In this document: positions 53,955 to 64,000 of the stretch, piece by piece | How positions within the stretch are numbered: the stretch's first letter is position 1 | Layout: each line of letters starts with the position of its first letter | DNA from: Dactylorhiza incarnata | Taxonomy: Eukaryota > Streptophyta > Magnoliopsida > Asparagales > Orchidaceae | NCBI GenBank assembly: GCA_033032865.1 | Contig: JAWHQI010000228.1 | Location: forward strand, 1,426,001 to 1,490,000 | Direction: 5' to 3' | DNA length: 64,000 nt | Position numbers and translations under genes: made by a program | Notes under the pieces: generated by a model | What the model was told of the DNA's origin: nothing | The model's database searches: none | Seen by the model: only the letters and a program-made list of their open reading frames with translations

Positions 53955-54310
53955 GCATTTACTATCTCGAGAAGCTATTGATCCCTGACTTTTAATCTCT
54001 CGAGAAACCCTTGTCCCTGCTTTTGAACTCTCGAGAAACCCCTGTCCCTGCTTTCAATTTCTCGAGAAATCCCTATCCCTGCTTTTAATTTCTCGAGAAA
54101 TCCCAGACCCTGCTTTTAATCTCTCGAGAAATCCTTGATCCCTGCCTCCTAATTTCTCAAGAAATCATAGTCCCTGTTGGGGATTTCTTGAGAAATGTTT
54201 GTCCCTGCCCTTGGATCTCTGTAGAACCTCTTGTTCTTTGTCCTTGACTGCTCTAGAAACCCCTTGAATATTGCCCTTGGGTTCCCGAGAAATGCCCTCT
54301 ACTTCTTAGT
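53955..54310 (+). repeat. TCTCGAGAAA/CCCTGCTTTT repeat field in Tekay LTR
   Basis: About ten units of roughly 33-37 bp, each a TCTCGAGAAA(T/C)CC followed by TCCCTGCTTTTAA. TTCTCGAGAA is palindromic and similar to a heat-shock element (nTTCnnGAAn). It is matched at 61970-62300. Confidence 0.8.
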
Positions 54311-55614
54311 ACTTGAGTTTTGCCTCCGATTACTTCTCCTATTCGAAATCTCGTACCCGTTGTGGTTAAATAACTTATGTCTTCTCTTATGAATCGTCTT
54401 ATGTAGTGTTTACTCCATTTGTGACCATATCCTTAGGGTATCCTAGTGATTGTTTTTCTCGGGCTTCGTCCCGTGCCTAATTAAAGAAATTAATTAATAA
54501 GAATCATAGTATTTAGCCTTGCACGGTAGTCGTGTTTGGGTGATAGTGGGGGTTTGTTGTAGCCTTGCACGGTGGCCATTTTAGTGGTGAACCGCAGGCT
54601 TGGAATGTGGTCCCGTGGGCCTTGTTTGGGTGGTTGGGGATAGAAACCCCCACCCGGTTTTGGGCTATGGGTGGCGGAGGTATGTAACCGCTCCCGTTTA
54701 ATTTGAGCTGATCAGTCACTTTATATAATTTAACAAGATAAATGAACTTTACTTGTATCTCTATTTTGGTATTTTGTGCACTTGGTGCTTGCTTAGTTCT
54801 TTGTTTGGAGCTTCTCTTTCGGTAAATCTGCCTTGGGTTGGTACCCCTTATGCCTTGTTTACCTTGTTTTTTGTCACTTGTAATTCCTTGCTGAGGCGTT
54901 CCTTGTTTTATTGAATGCCTCAGGTTCAGAGCCTTAGCTGCTAGTGGTGTAGCCCGGAGTCCTCGAGAGTTTTAGTTGCTGTTTTACCCCGCTGCCGCGA
55001 GGTAGTTGTAGTTAGTTTTCTTCTTGTGTTCAGACATGCTAGTTTGGAGCTAACGAGTTAGTGTCAGGTTGTTGACGCGCGTTGTGCCCTTTTGATAATT
55101 TATAGCTTACTTGCCAGTTAAATGTTACAACTTTTTAGATCTTGTGTATCTTGCTCTCTGGGAATGATTTATGTCTAGGTGCATTATAATTATAAAAATG
55201 GCTTTTCTTTCATCCTCATTGCATACCTTTTAACTGAAATCCTTATCTTTAAAGTCGCCTAAAAGATATTTTCGATACTTATACTACGTCTAGATATGTG
55301 CATATCATTTACTTTATGTCTTGTCATCACGTGCATTTAGGACCTTAAGTGAACTAAATCAAGTACTTTCCGCTGCAATTACATATATTTTTTCAGTGGA
55401 CTAGTTAATCCACGAGCTGAGAGACACAGTTCTTATCCCAAACTCTAATAAATGAATTCAAATGGTGACCAATCATGTAAGCATGTTTTGATTAAATAAG
55501 TAATAGGTTCCCGCCTGAGCGTCTGCAGTTCTCTCCTGCATGCGTGGCATCATGACGCGTATTTTCTCTTACTCTGATATTCCTTAATTCGGAGAAAATG
55601 CGGGTTGTGCCAGT

Positions 55615-55627
55615 TGGTATCAGAGGG
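55615..55627 (+). promoter_or_regulatory. Primer-binding site of Tekay element
   Basis: TGGTATCAGAGGG, two bases after the LTR. Confidence 0.9.
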
Positions 55628-56293
55628 AGGTTGTTCGACAAGTCGGTCGAGCAACAAATTCTGATATAGTATAGTTGTTTTGGTTTCATTACATACACAC
55701 ACACCGATGTGTCATCAGTACGCCTTGGCCGAAGCTTGAACACTACACCTATAGCATGATAAAAAGTATACGGGGCATATTATGTAGTATGGGATGCATA
55801 ATATGTGTTTATATATGGATCCACCATAGGTGGCAACATGTGATGGTTATGTAGTATGGGATGCATAACCATCATCACATGGATGCCCATTAGCACGTTT
55901 TTCTTTTTGTTACATGCAATATTATGTAGTATGGGATGCATAATATTCCATGTGTACACCGCTCATAACATGCATTAAGGCCTTTATTATAATGCATAGC
56001 ACAACATACATTACATAGCGTTGCATAAGCACGTGTGCAAAGCTAAAGACTTATATGATGACACACGTACACCTATGATTTCAAAATGAACAGAAAATTC
56101 ATGCATTTATGACACTTGCACATAAGTCTGGAGGGGTGATGTAGTATCATCCCCAAATTTAGTATAGCATCATGAAAATCCCAGAGCAAGGTGGTAGCAA
56201 TGGCAAGTATCTGTACATGTATGGTCTGAACCAAGCAGTGTAGTTCTAGTGTAAGGTTTAGTTTTAATTATAGGTTTATGCATATTAGCAGAG
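55628..56293 (+). other. Untranslated leader of Tekay element
   Basis: Noncoding, 666 bp. It holds three stem-loops with the same 12-base loop (55776-55805, 55841-55874, 55918-55947); the remainder is AT-rich with CATA-type words. Confidence 0.8.
55776..55947 (+). other. Three covarying hairpins with identical loop TAGTATGGGATG
   Basis: Hairpin 1: arms 55776-55784 and 55797-55805 (9 bp). Hairpin 2: arms 55841-55851 and 55864-55874 (11 bp, TGATGGTTATG). Hairpin 3: arms 55918-55926 and 55939-55947 (9 bp). The loop is identical in all three, while the stems differ on both sides in matching ways (ATATTATG/CATAATAT against GGTTATG/CATAACC). Confidence 0.75.
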
Positions 56294-57589
56294 ATGGCGC
56301 GCAAGCGAGTCGCGACTAGGTCGACTCCTCAGTCGGAGGGCGAGTCAGGTGGAGCGCAAAGTGAAGCTTTGATTGAGAGTCTGCGTCAGAGCAATGAGGC
56401 TCTGACTACGCAGATGGTTGCGATGCAATCGCTAGTTGAGGCGTTGTTGTCTGCTGGTGCTAGGTAGCAACCCGCGGTGCAGGTCCCCGTGGTAGGACAG
56501 ACAGTACCTACTCCTCCTGCTCCCTTGGTACCCCTAGTAGTGATACCTCCGAAAATGAATTTCATTTCGCACTTTCAAAGGTTGGGTCCTCCATCGTATG
56601 ACGGTCGAGCCGACTTCGTGGCCTTAGACGATTGGCTTATAGCCATAGAAGAGATGTTCTCGTATTCAGGAATCACCGTGGATCAGAAGGTGATGGTCGC
56701 CGCGTACCAGCTTAAGGGTCTCGCAAAGAGTTGGTGGTTAAGGGAGAAGGAAGACCTTTCTGAAGGATGTTCGTGGGAAACATTCAAAGGAATGTTGTTA
56801 GGAAAGTTTCTGCCGTCGGTAGAGCAAGACCGATTGATGAATGATTTCCTGCATCTGAAGCAGAGACAACTCTCGGTGAGGGAGTATGAGATTGAATTTT
56901 TCAAGTTGAGCAGGTTTGCTCTGGCCCTGGTAGCCTCGGAAGAAGGAAGAGTGGGTGGTCTCCGCAGTGACATCCAGCATCTGGCAGTGCGTACAGGTCG
57001 GAGAAGTACGCCGAGGTAGTTGAGGCAGCGCTGAAGGTTGAGGCAATAGATAATGCCAAGAACCGAGGATCAATGATGAAGAAGGGAAAGAGAAAGGCTT
57101 GAGAAGAAGGAAATTCTGGTGCGCCTGCCTCGGTCTTGAAGAAAGTAGATGGTGAGGTCTGCTGTTTCTGTGGCCGCTCTGGCCATCCGTTTGAAAGGTG
57201 TTTCAAGAGGAAAGGAGTTCAGAAGCAGCAGCGAGTGCTGGCAATCCAGGGTGCTCCGAAGGGTGAGGTGCTCTGCCAGTTGTGCAAGCAGAAGGGGCAC
57301 GATGTGGCCCAATGTTGAACCAAGAAGAAAGTCTGCTTCCAGTGCGGACAGAAAGGGCACATGAAGTTTCAATGACCACGAGTTCAAGCCCTGTTGCAGC
57401 CAGTTCCTCCTCGAGCCTTGCCGCTGCCGCAGCATCAGGATAAAGGAAGAGGAAAGTTGAACGTGTTATCCCAGGAGCAAGCGCAGTCTTCGACCCAAGT
57501 GATCGCAGGTTAGACCTTAAGCCAACTATTAAGTTTTGATTTCTTTTTCATTGTATTAGACTAGTTTCTTTTTCGCGCTTATAGGGAGA
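56294..57589 (+). pseudogene. gag: Tekay gag
   Basis: ATG 56294 (ARKRVATRSTPQSEGES), with TAG at 56465 and then the capsid region: FISHFQRLGPPSYDGRADF, WLIAIEEMFSYSGI, KSWWLREKEDL, KFLPSVEQDRLMNDFLHLKQ, the retrotransposon gag family. A frameshift near 56985 moves KYAEVVEAALKVEAIDNAK to another frame; a TGA follows at about 57099. Zinc knuckles: CCFCGRSGHPFERC (57160-57201), CQLCKQKGHDVAQC (about 57272-57315) and CFQCGQKGHMKFQ, where the last Cys has become TGA (57374). Confidence 0.85.
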
Positions 57590-58205
57590 TTTAAGGTAAA
57601 GAATCATTGGGCGCGTGTTCTGTTCGATTCTGGTGCTACCCATTCATTCGTAGCAAGGGCTTTCATTGAGCATCACCGTTTGACCCCTGAGCTGGGTAAC
57701 GATTCGTTCCTCGTTAAGTTCCCTTCTGGTGATTTGGTATCCTTGAACCAGTGCGTTTGAAGTTGCCCCATTCTCATAGAAGATTTCTTGGCTCTTGCTG
57801 ATCTCAAGGTGTTGGACTTAGAAGACTTTGACGTGGTATTGGGTATGGACTGGTTGTCCAGTTATGATGTGGTCATCCGATGCAAGAAAAAACGTCTGGA
57901 CTTTGTGATGGACAACGGTCATCCCATGAGCATTTTTGGGTCTCCGTGCCAGTGTTCCCCGATAATTTTTGCGGTATGTGTTCGGAAACTGTTAATTTCT
58001 GGTTGTTTGGCTTACCTTGTTTCTGTAGTAGAAACTATTATTGGTTCGCCGTGTATTGAGGGTGTTCCGGTGGTGCGAGAGTTTCCCGATGTCTTCCCTG
58101 TCAGTCTTCTTAGTCTTTCGTCTGATAGAGAAGTGGAGTTCGTTATTGACCTTGTGCCTGGTACTCGTCTTATCGCTAAGGCACTTTACCATATGGCCCC
58201 ACGCG
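57590..58205 (+). pseudogene. pol: Tekay protease and protease-RT linker
   Basis: RVLFDSGATHSFVARAF (about 57618) is the retropepsin active site with Asp-Ser-Gly intact. DVVLGMDWLSSYDVVIRC is the conserved protease C-terminal part. A TGA sits at about 57759. The linker EFPDVFPVSLLSLSSDREV leads to RT. Confidence 0.8.
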
Positions 58206-58940
58206 AGTTAGAAGAGTTGTGAACTCAGTTAGATGAGCTGTTGCAGTGTGGATTTATTAGGCCAAGTTCTTCTCCCTGGGGTGCTCCAGTGTTGTTTGTG
58301 AAAAAGAAGGACGGTTCCATGAGGTTGTGCACAGATTATTGAGAGTTAAACAAAGTGACCATCAAGAACAGGTATCCATTGCCGAGGATAGATGATCTGT
58401 TTGATCAGTTGCGTGGTAGAACGGTGTTTTCGAAGATTAACCTTCGATCAGGCTACCATCAGTTGAGGATCCGTGAGTCGGACGTTCCCCGGACTGCCTT
58501 TCATTCCCGTTATGGCCATTTTGAGTTTCTGGTTATGTCTTTTGGTTTGACGAATGCACCCTCTGTGTTTATGGACATGATGAACCGCCTGTTCAAGGAT
58601 TTTCTGGATCATTTTGTAGTGGTATTCATCGATGAAGTGTTGGTTTATTCCAGAAGTGCTGAGGAGCATGTTGCGCATTTGCGCTTACATAGTATTGTCT
58701 ACTCTTAGAGAGCACAAGTTGTATGCGAAGCTGAGTAAGTGTGAGTTCTGGCTTTCTCAGGTATCCTTTCTGGGTCATGTGGTGAACAAGGATGGAATTA
58801 CTGTAGACCCCGCTAAGATTTCTGCTGTGTTGGATTGGAAGACGCCTTCAATGCCTAAGGAGATAAAGAGTTTCCTTGGGTTGGCTGGGTACTACAGAAG
58901 ATTTGTTCAAGGATTCTCAGTGCTGTCGACACCTTTAACT
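58206..58940 (+). pseudogene. pol: Tekay reverse transcriptase
   Basis: [20 protein letters not shown] and [13 protein letters not shown] open RT; the next codon is TGA instead of the usual Arg. [17 protein letters not shown] has Asn where the first catalytic Asp of 'KIDLRSGYHQ' is expected. [18 protein letters not shown] reads IDEV for IDDI, so one Asp of the box is changed to Glu. [20 protein letters not shown] and [16 protein letters not shown] follow after a frameshift near 58690. Confidence 0.85.
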
Positions 58941-59579
58941 AAGTTTACCCAGAAGAATACCGCTTTTGTTTTGAGCGATAAGTGCGAAGAAGCCTTTCAA
59001 GAATTAAAGAGGCATTTGTGCAGTGCTCCTGTGTTGGCCTTGCCGATCGAAGGAATACAGTATGCTGTTTATGTGGACACATCTCACATTGGACTAGGGT
59101 GTGTTTTGATGGAAGAAGGAAAAGTGATTGTTTATGGGTTTAGACAGTTGAATGTTCATGAAAAGAATTACCCTACGCTTGACTTAGAATTTGCGGCAGT
59201 GATTTATGATTTAAAGCTTTGGAGACACCTTCTTTATGGAGCGTCATGCAAGATTTATACGGATCACAAGAGTCTGAAGTATGTCTACACCCAGAAAGAG
59301 CTGAATTTGCGCAAGCCTAGAGGGTTGGAGTATGTTGCGGATTATGAGGTTGACATCCTGTACCATCTGGGCAAGGCTAATGTGGTGGCCGATGCCCTGA
59401 GTAGAAAGACCGCGCATATCTTCAACCTTTCTGTGCAATCCTTGGTAGAGGAGTTTATGTTGATGGATATCTCGGTCGGTAATTGTACCGCGCATTCGAA
59501 CTTTGAGGCCAAAGAGCCTTCTTGGATTACCCTTACGAAATCGCATCAGAAGAAAGATCCTGACTTGCAGCATCTTTGA
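58941..59579 (+). pseudogene. pol: Tekay RNase H
   Basis: [20 protein letters not shown] leads to [20 protein letters not shown] and [19 protein letters not shown] (Glu motif), [17 protein letters not shown] (Asp motif) and [13 protein letters not shown] (Asp motif). All motifs are present and the frame is open over more than 300 codons, ending TGA 59577. Confidence 0.85.
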
Positions 59580-60560
59580 AGCAGGACTGAGAAAGGAGAA
59601 TTACCAGATTTTTCGATCGATGATAAAGATACTCTGAAGTACCGAGGTAGGTATTGTATCCCCCCGTTGGATAATATTCGGGCAAAGATCTGTAGTGAAG
59701 TGCATGACTCTAGTGTTTCCTATCATCCTGGTTCCACGAAAATGTACAAAGACCTGAAGCAGATTGTTTGGTGGTCAGGTATGAAGAATGATATAGCCAG
59801 ATATGTTTTTGAATGTTTAACTTGTCCGCTCGTGAAGGCGAATCATAAGAGGCCTGGAGGTAAATTGAACCCGTTGGATGTTCCAAGATGGAAGTGGGAG
59901 AGTATTTTGATGGATTTCATTACCAGTTTACCGAGATCTCCCGGAGGAAACGATTCGGTATGGGTCATAGTTGACAGATTAATAAAGTGTGCTCACTTTG
60001 TGCCTTTTAAGATCGGTTACTCTATGGAGAAAATAGCAGAACTTTATTTGAATGAAGTCATCAGATTGCATGGTGTGCCCGTGAGCATTGTGTCGGACCG
60101 AGCTTCAAGGTATATGTCACTACAACAAATTGCACCTGTTTGCAAGGAGCTTTGGGCACTGACCTTAGATACTCTACCGCTTACTATCCTCAGACCATTA
60201 GTCAAACAGAGAGAGTGAATCAAATTTTGGAGGATATGCTAAGGTGCTATATTCTAGATCATGATGGAGCTTGGGATAAGTGTCTTGGATTGATGGAATT
60301 TTCCTACAATAATAGTTATCAGGAGAGTTTGCAAATGGCCCCCTTTGAGGCTCTGTATGGGAGGCGTTGCCGAACTCCCTTGTTTTGGGCCGAGGTTGGT
60401 CAGAGCCCGTTGTTAGTCTCAGAGGTTTTGGAAGAGATGAGCGTTGCTGTGACTCATATCCGCGAGAAGCTTCGTATCGCTCAGGAGCGGTATGAGAAGT
60501 ATGCCAATCGGAGAAGGGTGGATCTCGAGTTTGTCGTCGGAGACTTGGTGTTCTAGAAAG
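59580..60560 (+). pseudogene. pol: Tekay integrase, with a 21-bp CACTA-end relic
   Basis: HDSSVSYHPGSTKMYKDLK and CLTCPLVKANHKRPGG form the zinc finger; the first His is changed (normally H-S-x-x-H-PG). ILMDFITSLPRSPGGNDS has the first Asp and VSIVSDRASRYMS the second. At 60118-60138 the coding sequence is replaced by a 21-bp match to the CACTA terminus, shifting the frame. After it LQGALGTDLRYSTAYYPQTI and QTERVNQILEDMLRCYILDH resume, with the Glu in TERVN. LFWAEVGQSPLLVSEVLEE and RVDLEFVVGDLVF end the domain; TAG at 60554. Confidence 0.85.
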
Positions 60561-60952
60561 TTTCTCTGATGGCGGGCGTTAAGAGATTTTGAAGGTACCA
60601 CAAGTTGGACCCCCGGTATGTGGGACCTTTACAGATTGTTGAGCGCATCGGAGTGTCAACTTGTAGATTGGATTTGCCCGCTTCCTTCCCAAATGTTCAC
60701 GATGTGTTTCATGTGAGCCAGCTGAGGAAGTGTCTGCGTAGTGATCGGCTTGTTCTTGATTCAGTGCCCGTATTGCAGCCCAATATTTCGTATGTTGAAG
60801 AGCCTCTCCGAATCTTGGAGACTCAGGAGCGTGTGTTGTGGAGGAAGATGATCCTGATGGTTAAGGTTCTTTGGAAGAATCAGGGTGTCGAAAGGGCAAC
60901 ATGAGAGCTGGAGTCTGCCGTGAGAGAGACTCATCCTACCCTCTTCTCTTAG
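60561..60952 (+). pseudogene. pol: Tekay integrase C-terminus and chromodomain
   Basis: YVGPLQIVERIGVSTCRLDL and PNVHDVFHVSQLRKCL are the gypsy integrase tail. YVEEPLRILETQERVLWRKM (about 60790) starts a chromodomain, then LMVKVLWKNQGVERAT. The next Trp codon is TGA (60902), after which ELESAVRETHPTLFS runs to TAG 60950. Chromodomains of this class target integration to heterochromatin. Confidence 0.85.
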
Positions 60953-61058
60953 ATTTCGGTTAAATTTTCTGTCAGGTAACCTTTGGATTTGATTCGGTAT
61001 CTTTCTTGATCTTTGGATTTCAAGTTTCGGGACAAAACTTCTTTTTAGGGGGAGTGAC
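60953..61058 (+). other. 3' spacer and polypurine tract of Tekay element
   Basis: Short noncoding stretch ending AGGGGGAGTG (61047-61056), just before the LTR start TGTAACGCC at 61059. Confidence 0.8.
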
Positions 61059-63630
61059 TGTAACGCCCCGGATTTTTGTTAATTATTTACGTGGCCGATG
61101 TGACGTAATTTTGGCGTTTGGGCGTTACGTCAGCTCGTCAGGTTTAGTTTTGGGTCTTAGCCTAGTTAAAGTGTGTAATTTAGATCGAGCGTGTAAGGTT
61201 TCACACCATTTTCAGTTATGGGAGATTATTTATATAATTATTGCATTTATTATAATTCCATGGATCTGTGTTTGGCGATCTAAAGAGGGCCTGCGTTCGA
61301 CGAATGGCAGAGGGCCTGCGTTTGACGAACGACAGAGGGGCTGCGTTCGATGAACGGCAGAGGGGCTACGTTCGATGAACGACATAGGGGCTGCATTCGA
61401 CGAACGGCAGGGGAGCTGCATTCGACGAACGGCAGAGGAGCTGCGTTCGACGAATGACAGAGGAGCTGCGTTCGACGAACGGCTGGCTGAGTTCGACAAA
61501 CTCCTGGAGGCTTAATATATATATATTAAGCTTAGGTTTTATCTTTTCATCTCCTTCCCTTTTCGGGCGACCAGAGTTCTATCGGGCGAGAAAGCGAGAG
61601 CGGCATGTCGTGGAGCTACCCGCCGGCGATTCGAGGGCTGTAGTAGTCGGAATCGTGTTTGGAGAGTGGATTTGGAAAGCTCTCGGCGAGATCTTCGTTC
61701 TAGTGGTAAGCTTTTCCCGTTTCGTGGTTTTTTAGAGTTTGAGGTAGTAACCTAACCCCTCTTTTCGATCCGAGCAATTTCAGGATTCGTGCTTGCGTGA
61801 GTTCTTGGCCGATCCATAGCTTTTGGAGCGGTTGTCTTCGAGTTTAGCAAGGTTTAAGGCAAGTCGCTATCCCATCCTTCTAGTTGTTTTCTTAAAGCAC
61901 TATTTTTCTATGATTTTGTGTTCTTGCTGTGTCTTGGCTTGTTTCTCGAAAGCTTCCTGTACAGCCTTTACTATCTCGAGAAGCTATTGATCCCTGACTT
62001 TTAATCTCTCGAGAAATCCCTGTCCCTGCTTTTGTACTCTTGAGAAACCCCTGTCCCTGCTTTCAATTTCTCGAGAAATCCCTGTCCCTACTTTTAATTT
62101 CTCGAGAAATCCCAGACCCTGCTTTTAATCTCTCAAGAAATCCTTGATCCCTGCCTTCTAATTTCTCGAGAAATCATAGACCCTGCTGGGGATTTCTCAA
62201 GAAATGTTTATCCCTGCCCTTGGATCTCTATAGAACCTCTTTTTCTCTGTCCTTGACTTCTCTAGAAACCCCTTGTATATTGCCCTAGGGTTCCCGAGAA
62301 ATGCCCTCTACTTCTTAGTACTTGAGTTATGCCTCTGATTACTTCTTCTCTTCGAAATCGCGTACCCGTTGTGGTTAAATAACTTACGTCTTCTCTTACG
62401 AATCATCTTATGCAGTGTTTACTCCATTTGTTACCCTATCCTTAGGGTATCCTGGTGATTGTTTTTCTCGGGCTTCGTCCCGTGCCTAACTATAGAAATT
62501 AATTAATAAGAACCATTGTCTTTAGCCTTGCATGGTAGTCTTGTTTGGGGGACAGTGGGTGTTTGTTGTAGCCTTGAACGGTGGCCATTTTAGTGGTGAA
62601 CCGCAGGCTTGGCCTGTGGTCCCGTGGGCCGTGTTTGGGTGGTTGGGGATAGAAACCCCCACCCAGTTTTGGGCTTTGGGTGGAGGAGGTAAGTAACCAC
62701 TCCCATTTAATTTGAGCTGATCAGTCTCTTTAAATAATTTAACAAGATAAATGAACTTTACTTGTATCTCTATTTTGGTATTTTGGTGCACTCGATGCTT
62801 GCTTAGTTTTTGTTTGGAGCTTCTCTTTCGGTAAATCTGGCTTGGGTTGGTACCCCTTATGACTTATTTACCTTGTTTTCCTTATTTTCTGCCATTTGTA
62901 ATTCCTTGCTGAGGCGTTCCTTGTTTTATTGAATGCCTCAGGTTCAGAGCCTTAGTTGCTAGTGGTGTAGCCCGGAGTCTTCGGGAGTTTTAGTTGCTGT
63001 TTTACCCCGCTGCTGCGAGGTAGTTGTAGTTAGTTTTCTTCTTGCGTTCAGACATGCTAGTTTGGAGCCAACGGGTTAGTGTCAGGTTGTTGACGCCCGT
63101 TGTGCCCCTTTGATACTTTATAGCTTACTTGCCAGTTAAATGCTACTACTTTTTAGATCTTATGTATCTTGCTCTCTTGGAATGATTTATGTCTAGGTGC
63201 ATTATAGTTATAAAATGGCTTTTCTTTCATCCTCATTGCATACCTTTTAACTGAAATCTTTATCTTTAAAGTCCCCTAAAAGATATTTTCTATACTTATA
63301 CTACGCCTAGATATGTGCATATCATTTACTTTATGTCCTATCATCACGTGCATTTAGGACCTTAAGTGAACTAAATCAAGTACTTTCCGCTGTAATTACA
63401 TATATTTTCTCGGTGGACTAGTTGATCCACGAGCTGAGAGAAACAGTTCTTACCCCAAACTCTAATAAATTATTTCAAATGGTGACCAATCATGTAAACA
63501 TGTTTTGATTAAATAAGTAATAGGTTCCAGCCTGAGCGTCTGCAGTTGTCTCCTGCATGACGTGGCATCATGACGCGTATTTTCTCATACTCTGATATTT
63601 CTAAATTCGAAGAAAATGCAGGTTGTGACA
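61059..63630 (+). repeat. Tekay 3' LTR (2572 bp)
   Basis: Collinear with the 5' LTR, including the 25-bp array (about 61290-61490) and the TCTCGAGAAA field (61970-62300). Scattered substitutions and small indels separate the two. Confidence 0.9.
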
Positions 63631-63635
63631 CTAGG

Positions 63636-64000
63636 AGACCTTCTTCATCTTCATCATAATCTTTTATGCTCTCCTTCTTTGACTTGAGTGCCAGCGCTTT
63701 TTTCTTTGGTTCCTTGTTGTATTCATCGTGTTGAATCTGGAGTTATACCTCATGGGTTTTGAGGTTCCCACTGATGTTGTCGATCTGGAGTGTTCTTAAG
63801 TTGTGTGACTTTGAGATGGCCGACATTTGGATTGAACCTTGGAGGTAGAGAGCGAAGAATCTTTCTGACCAAGTCACCATCGGAGTTTATCTTTCTAAGA
63901 GATTTTGAAGCATTGACAATCTTGGTGAAGCGTGTGTACATCGAGTTGATGTCTTCTTTAGCATCCATCCTGAACTTTTCATATTCCGATTCCAGTTGGA
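63636..64000 (-). pseudogene. gag: Copia-4 gag, partial
   Basis: Minus strand: DINSMYTRFTKIVNASKSLRK and GDLVRKILRSLPPRFNPNVG match the central UBN2 part of copia gag. The acidic stretch DYDEDEEGL follows and meets the Tekay insertion, beyond which the frame continues at 53025. The start lies outside the window. Confidence 0.8.

Larger units (their letters stand above)
53026..55612 (+). repeat. Tekay 5' LTR (2587 bp)
   Basis: TGTAACGCAAC to GGTTGTGCCA. The 3' LTR starts TGTAACGCCCCGG. It contains an inverted TGACGTAA/TTACGTCA pair, a 25-bp repeat array and a TCTCGAGAAA repeat field. Confidence 0.9.
53026..63630 (+). mobile_element. Tekay-like chromovirus (Ty3/gypsy), 10.6 kb
   Basis: LTRs 53026-55612 and 61059-63630, Met-tRNA type primer site, gag with three zinc knuckles, protease DSGAT, RT, RNase H, integrase and a C-terminal chromodomain. 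Flanks are CCAGG and CTAGG, a 5-bp duplication with one change, and the Copia-4 gag frame is continuous across it. Long LTRs and a chromodomain place it in the Tekay/Del group. All coding parts contain stops or frameshifts. Confidence 0.9.
40066..64000 (-). mobile_element. Copia-4: minus-strand copia element, interrupted by CACTA and Tekay
   Basis: Read right to left: gag (64000-63636), then gag end, protease and integrase start (53025-51597), then integrase end, RT and RNase H (42115-40066). The frame rejoins cleanly across Tekay (EGLLVKNLKKFIRNQ) and across CACTA (FWAEVVSTS-CNVMNRV). No LTR of this element is in the window. All parts have stops. Confidence 0.85.

Overview
This window is a block of nested transposable elements from a flowering plant with a large, repeat-rich genome. 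The evidence is the set of LTR-retrotransposon lineages (SIRE/Maximus-like Ty1/copia, Tat-like and Tekay-like Ty3/gypsy), methionine-tRNA type primer sites (TGGTATCAGAG), a CACTA DNA transposon, and a captured fragment of a plant gene resembling Arabidopsis At2g33490. I see no intact host gene, no rRNA or tRNA gene, and nothing that allows a species name.

Layout, left to right. 1-4260: a copia LTR (505-2452) with a polypurine tract on its left and a primer site plus gag on its right. 4260-5030: tail of a minus-strand LTR element. 5031-25078: an old Tat-like gypsy element (Gypsy-1), split by a complete 11.1-kb SIRE-like copia (Copia-2, 6620-17749) and by a 2.1-kb small LTR element with 163-bp ends (21386-23523). 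25079-37915: a copia (Copia-3) with a truncated 3' LTR. Directly after its primer site it contains a younger Tat-like element (Tat-2, 26298-34216). 37916-40065: unassigned DNA and a CACTA end fragment. 40066-64000: a minus-strand copia (Copia-4), split by a 9.5-kb non-autonomous CACTA element (42116-51593) and by a 10.6-kb Tekay-like chromovirus (53026-63630).

The insertion order is readable from target-site duplications and from host reading frames that rejoin across the inserts: AAAGG/AGAGG for Copia-2, TAATC for the small LTR element, GATAG for Tat-2, TGA for CACTA and CCAGG/CTAGG for Tekay. Almost all sense gag and pol frames carry nonsense codons or frameshifts.

The strongest result is in Tat-2. 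It has lost RT, RNase H and nearly all of integrase, yet on the antisense strand it keeps two intact intron-containing genes, each with its own TATA box: 29441-31315 (565 aa, Transposase_28-like) and 31800-33422 (483 aa, Lys-rich, Pro-rich, RS-rich and coiled-coil). Intron phases close exactly in both, and the decayed older copy in Gypsy-1 shows introns of the second gene at equivalent places. Other notable observations are three covarying hairpins in the Tekay leader, a gene fragment captured with its introns by the CACTA element, TCGA-centred repeat arrays shared by unrelated LTR families, and a 21-bp CACTA-end relic inside the Tekay integrase.
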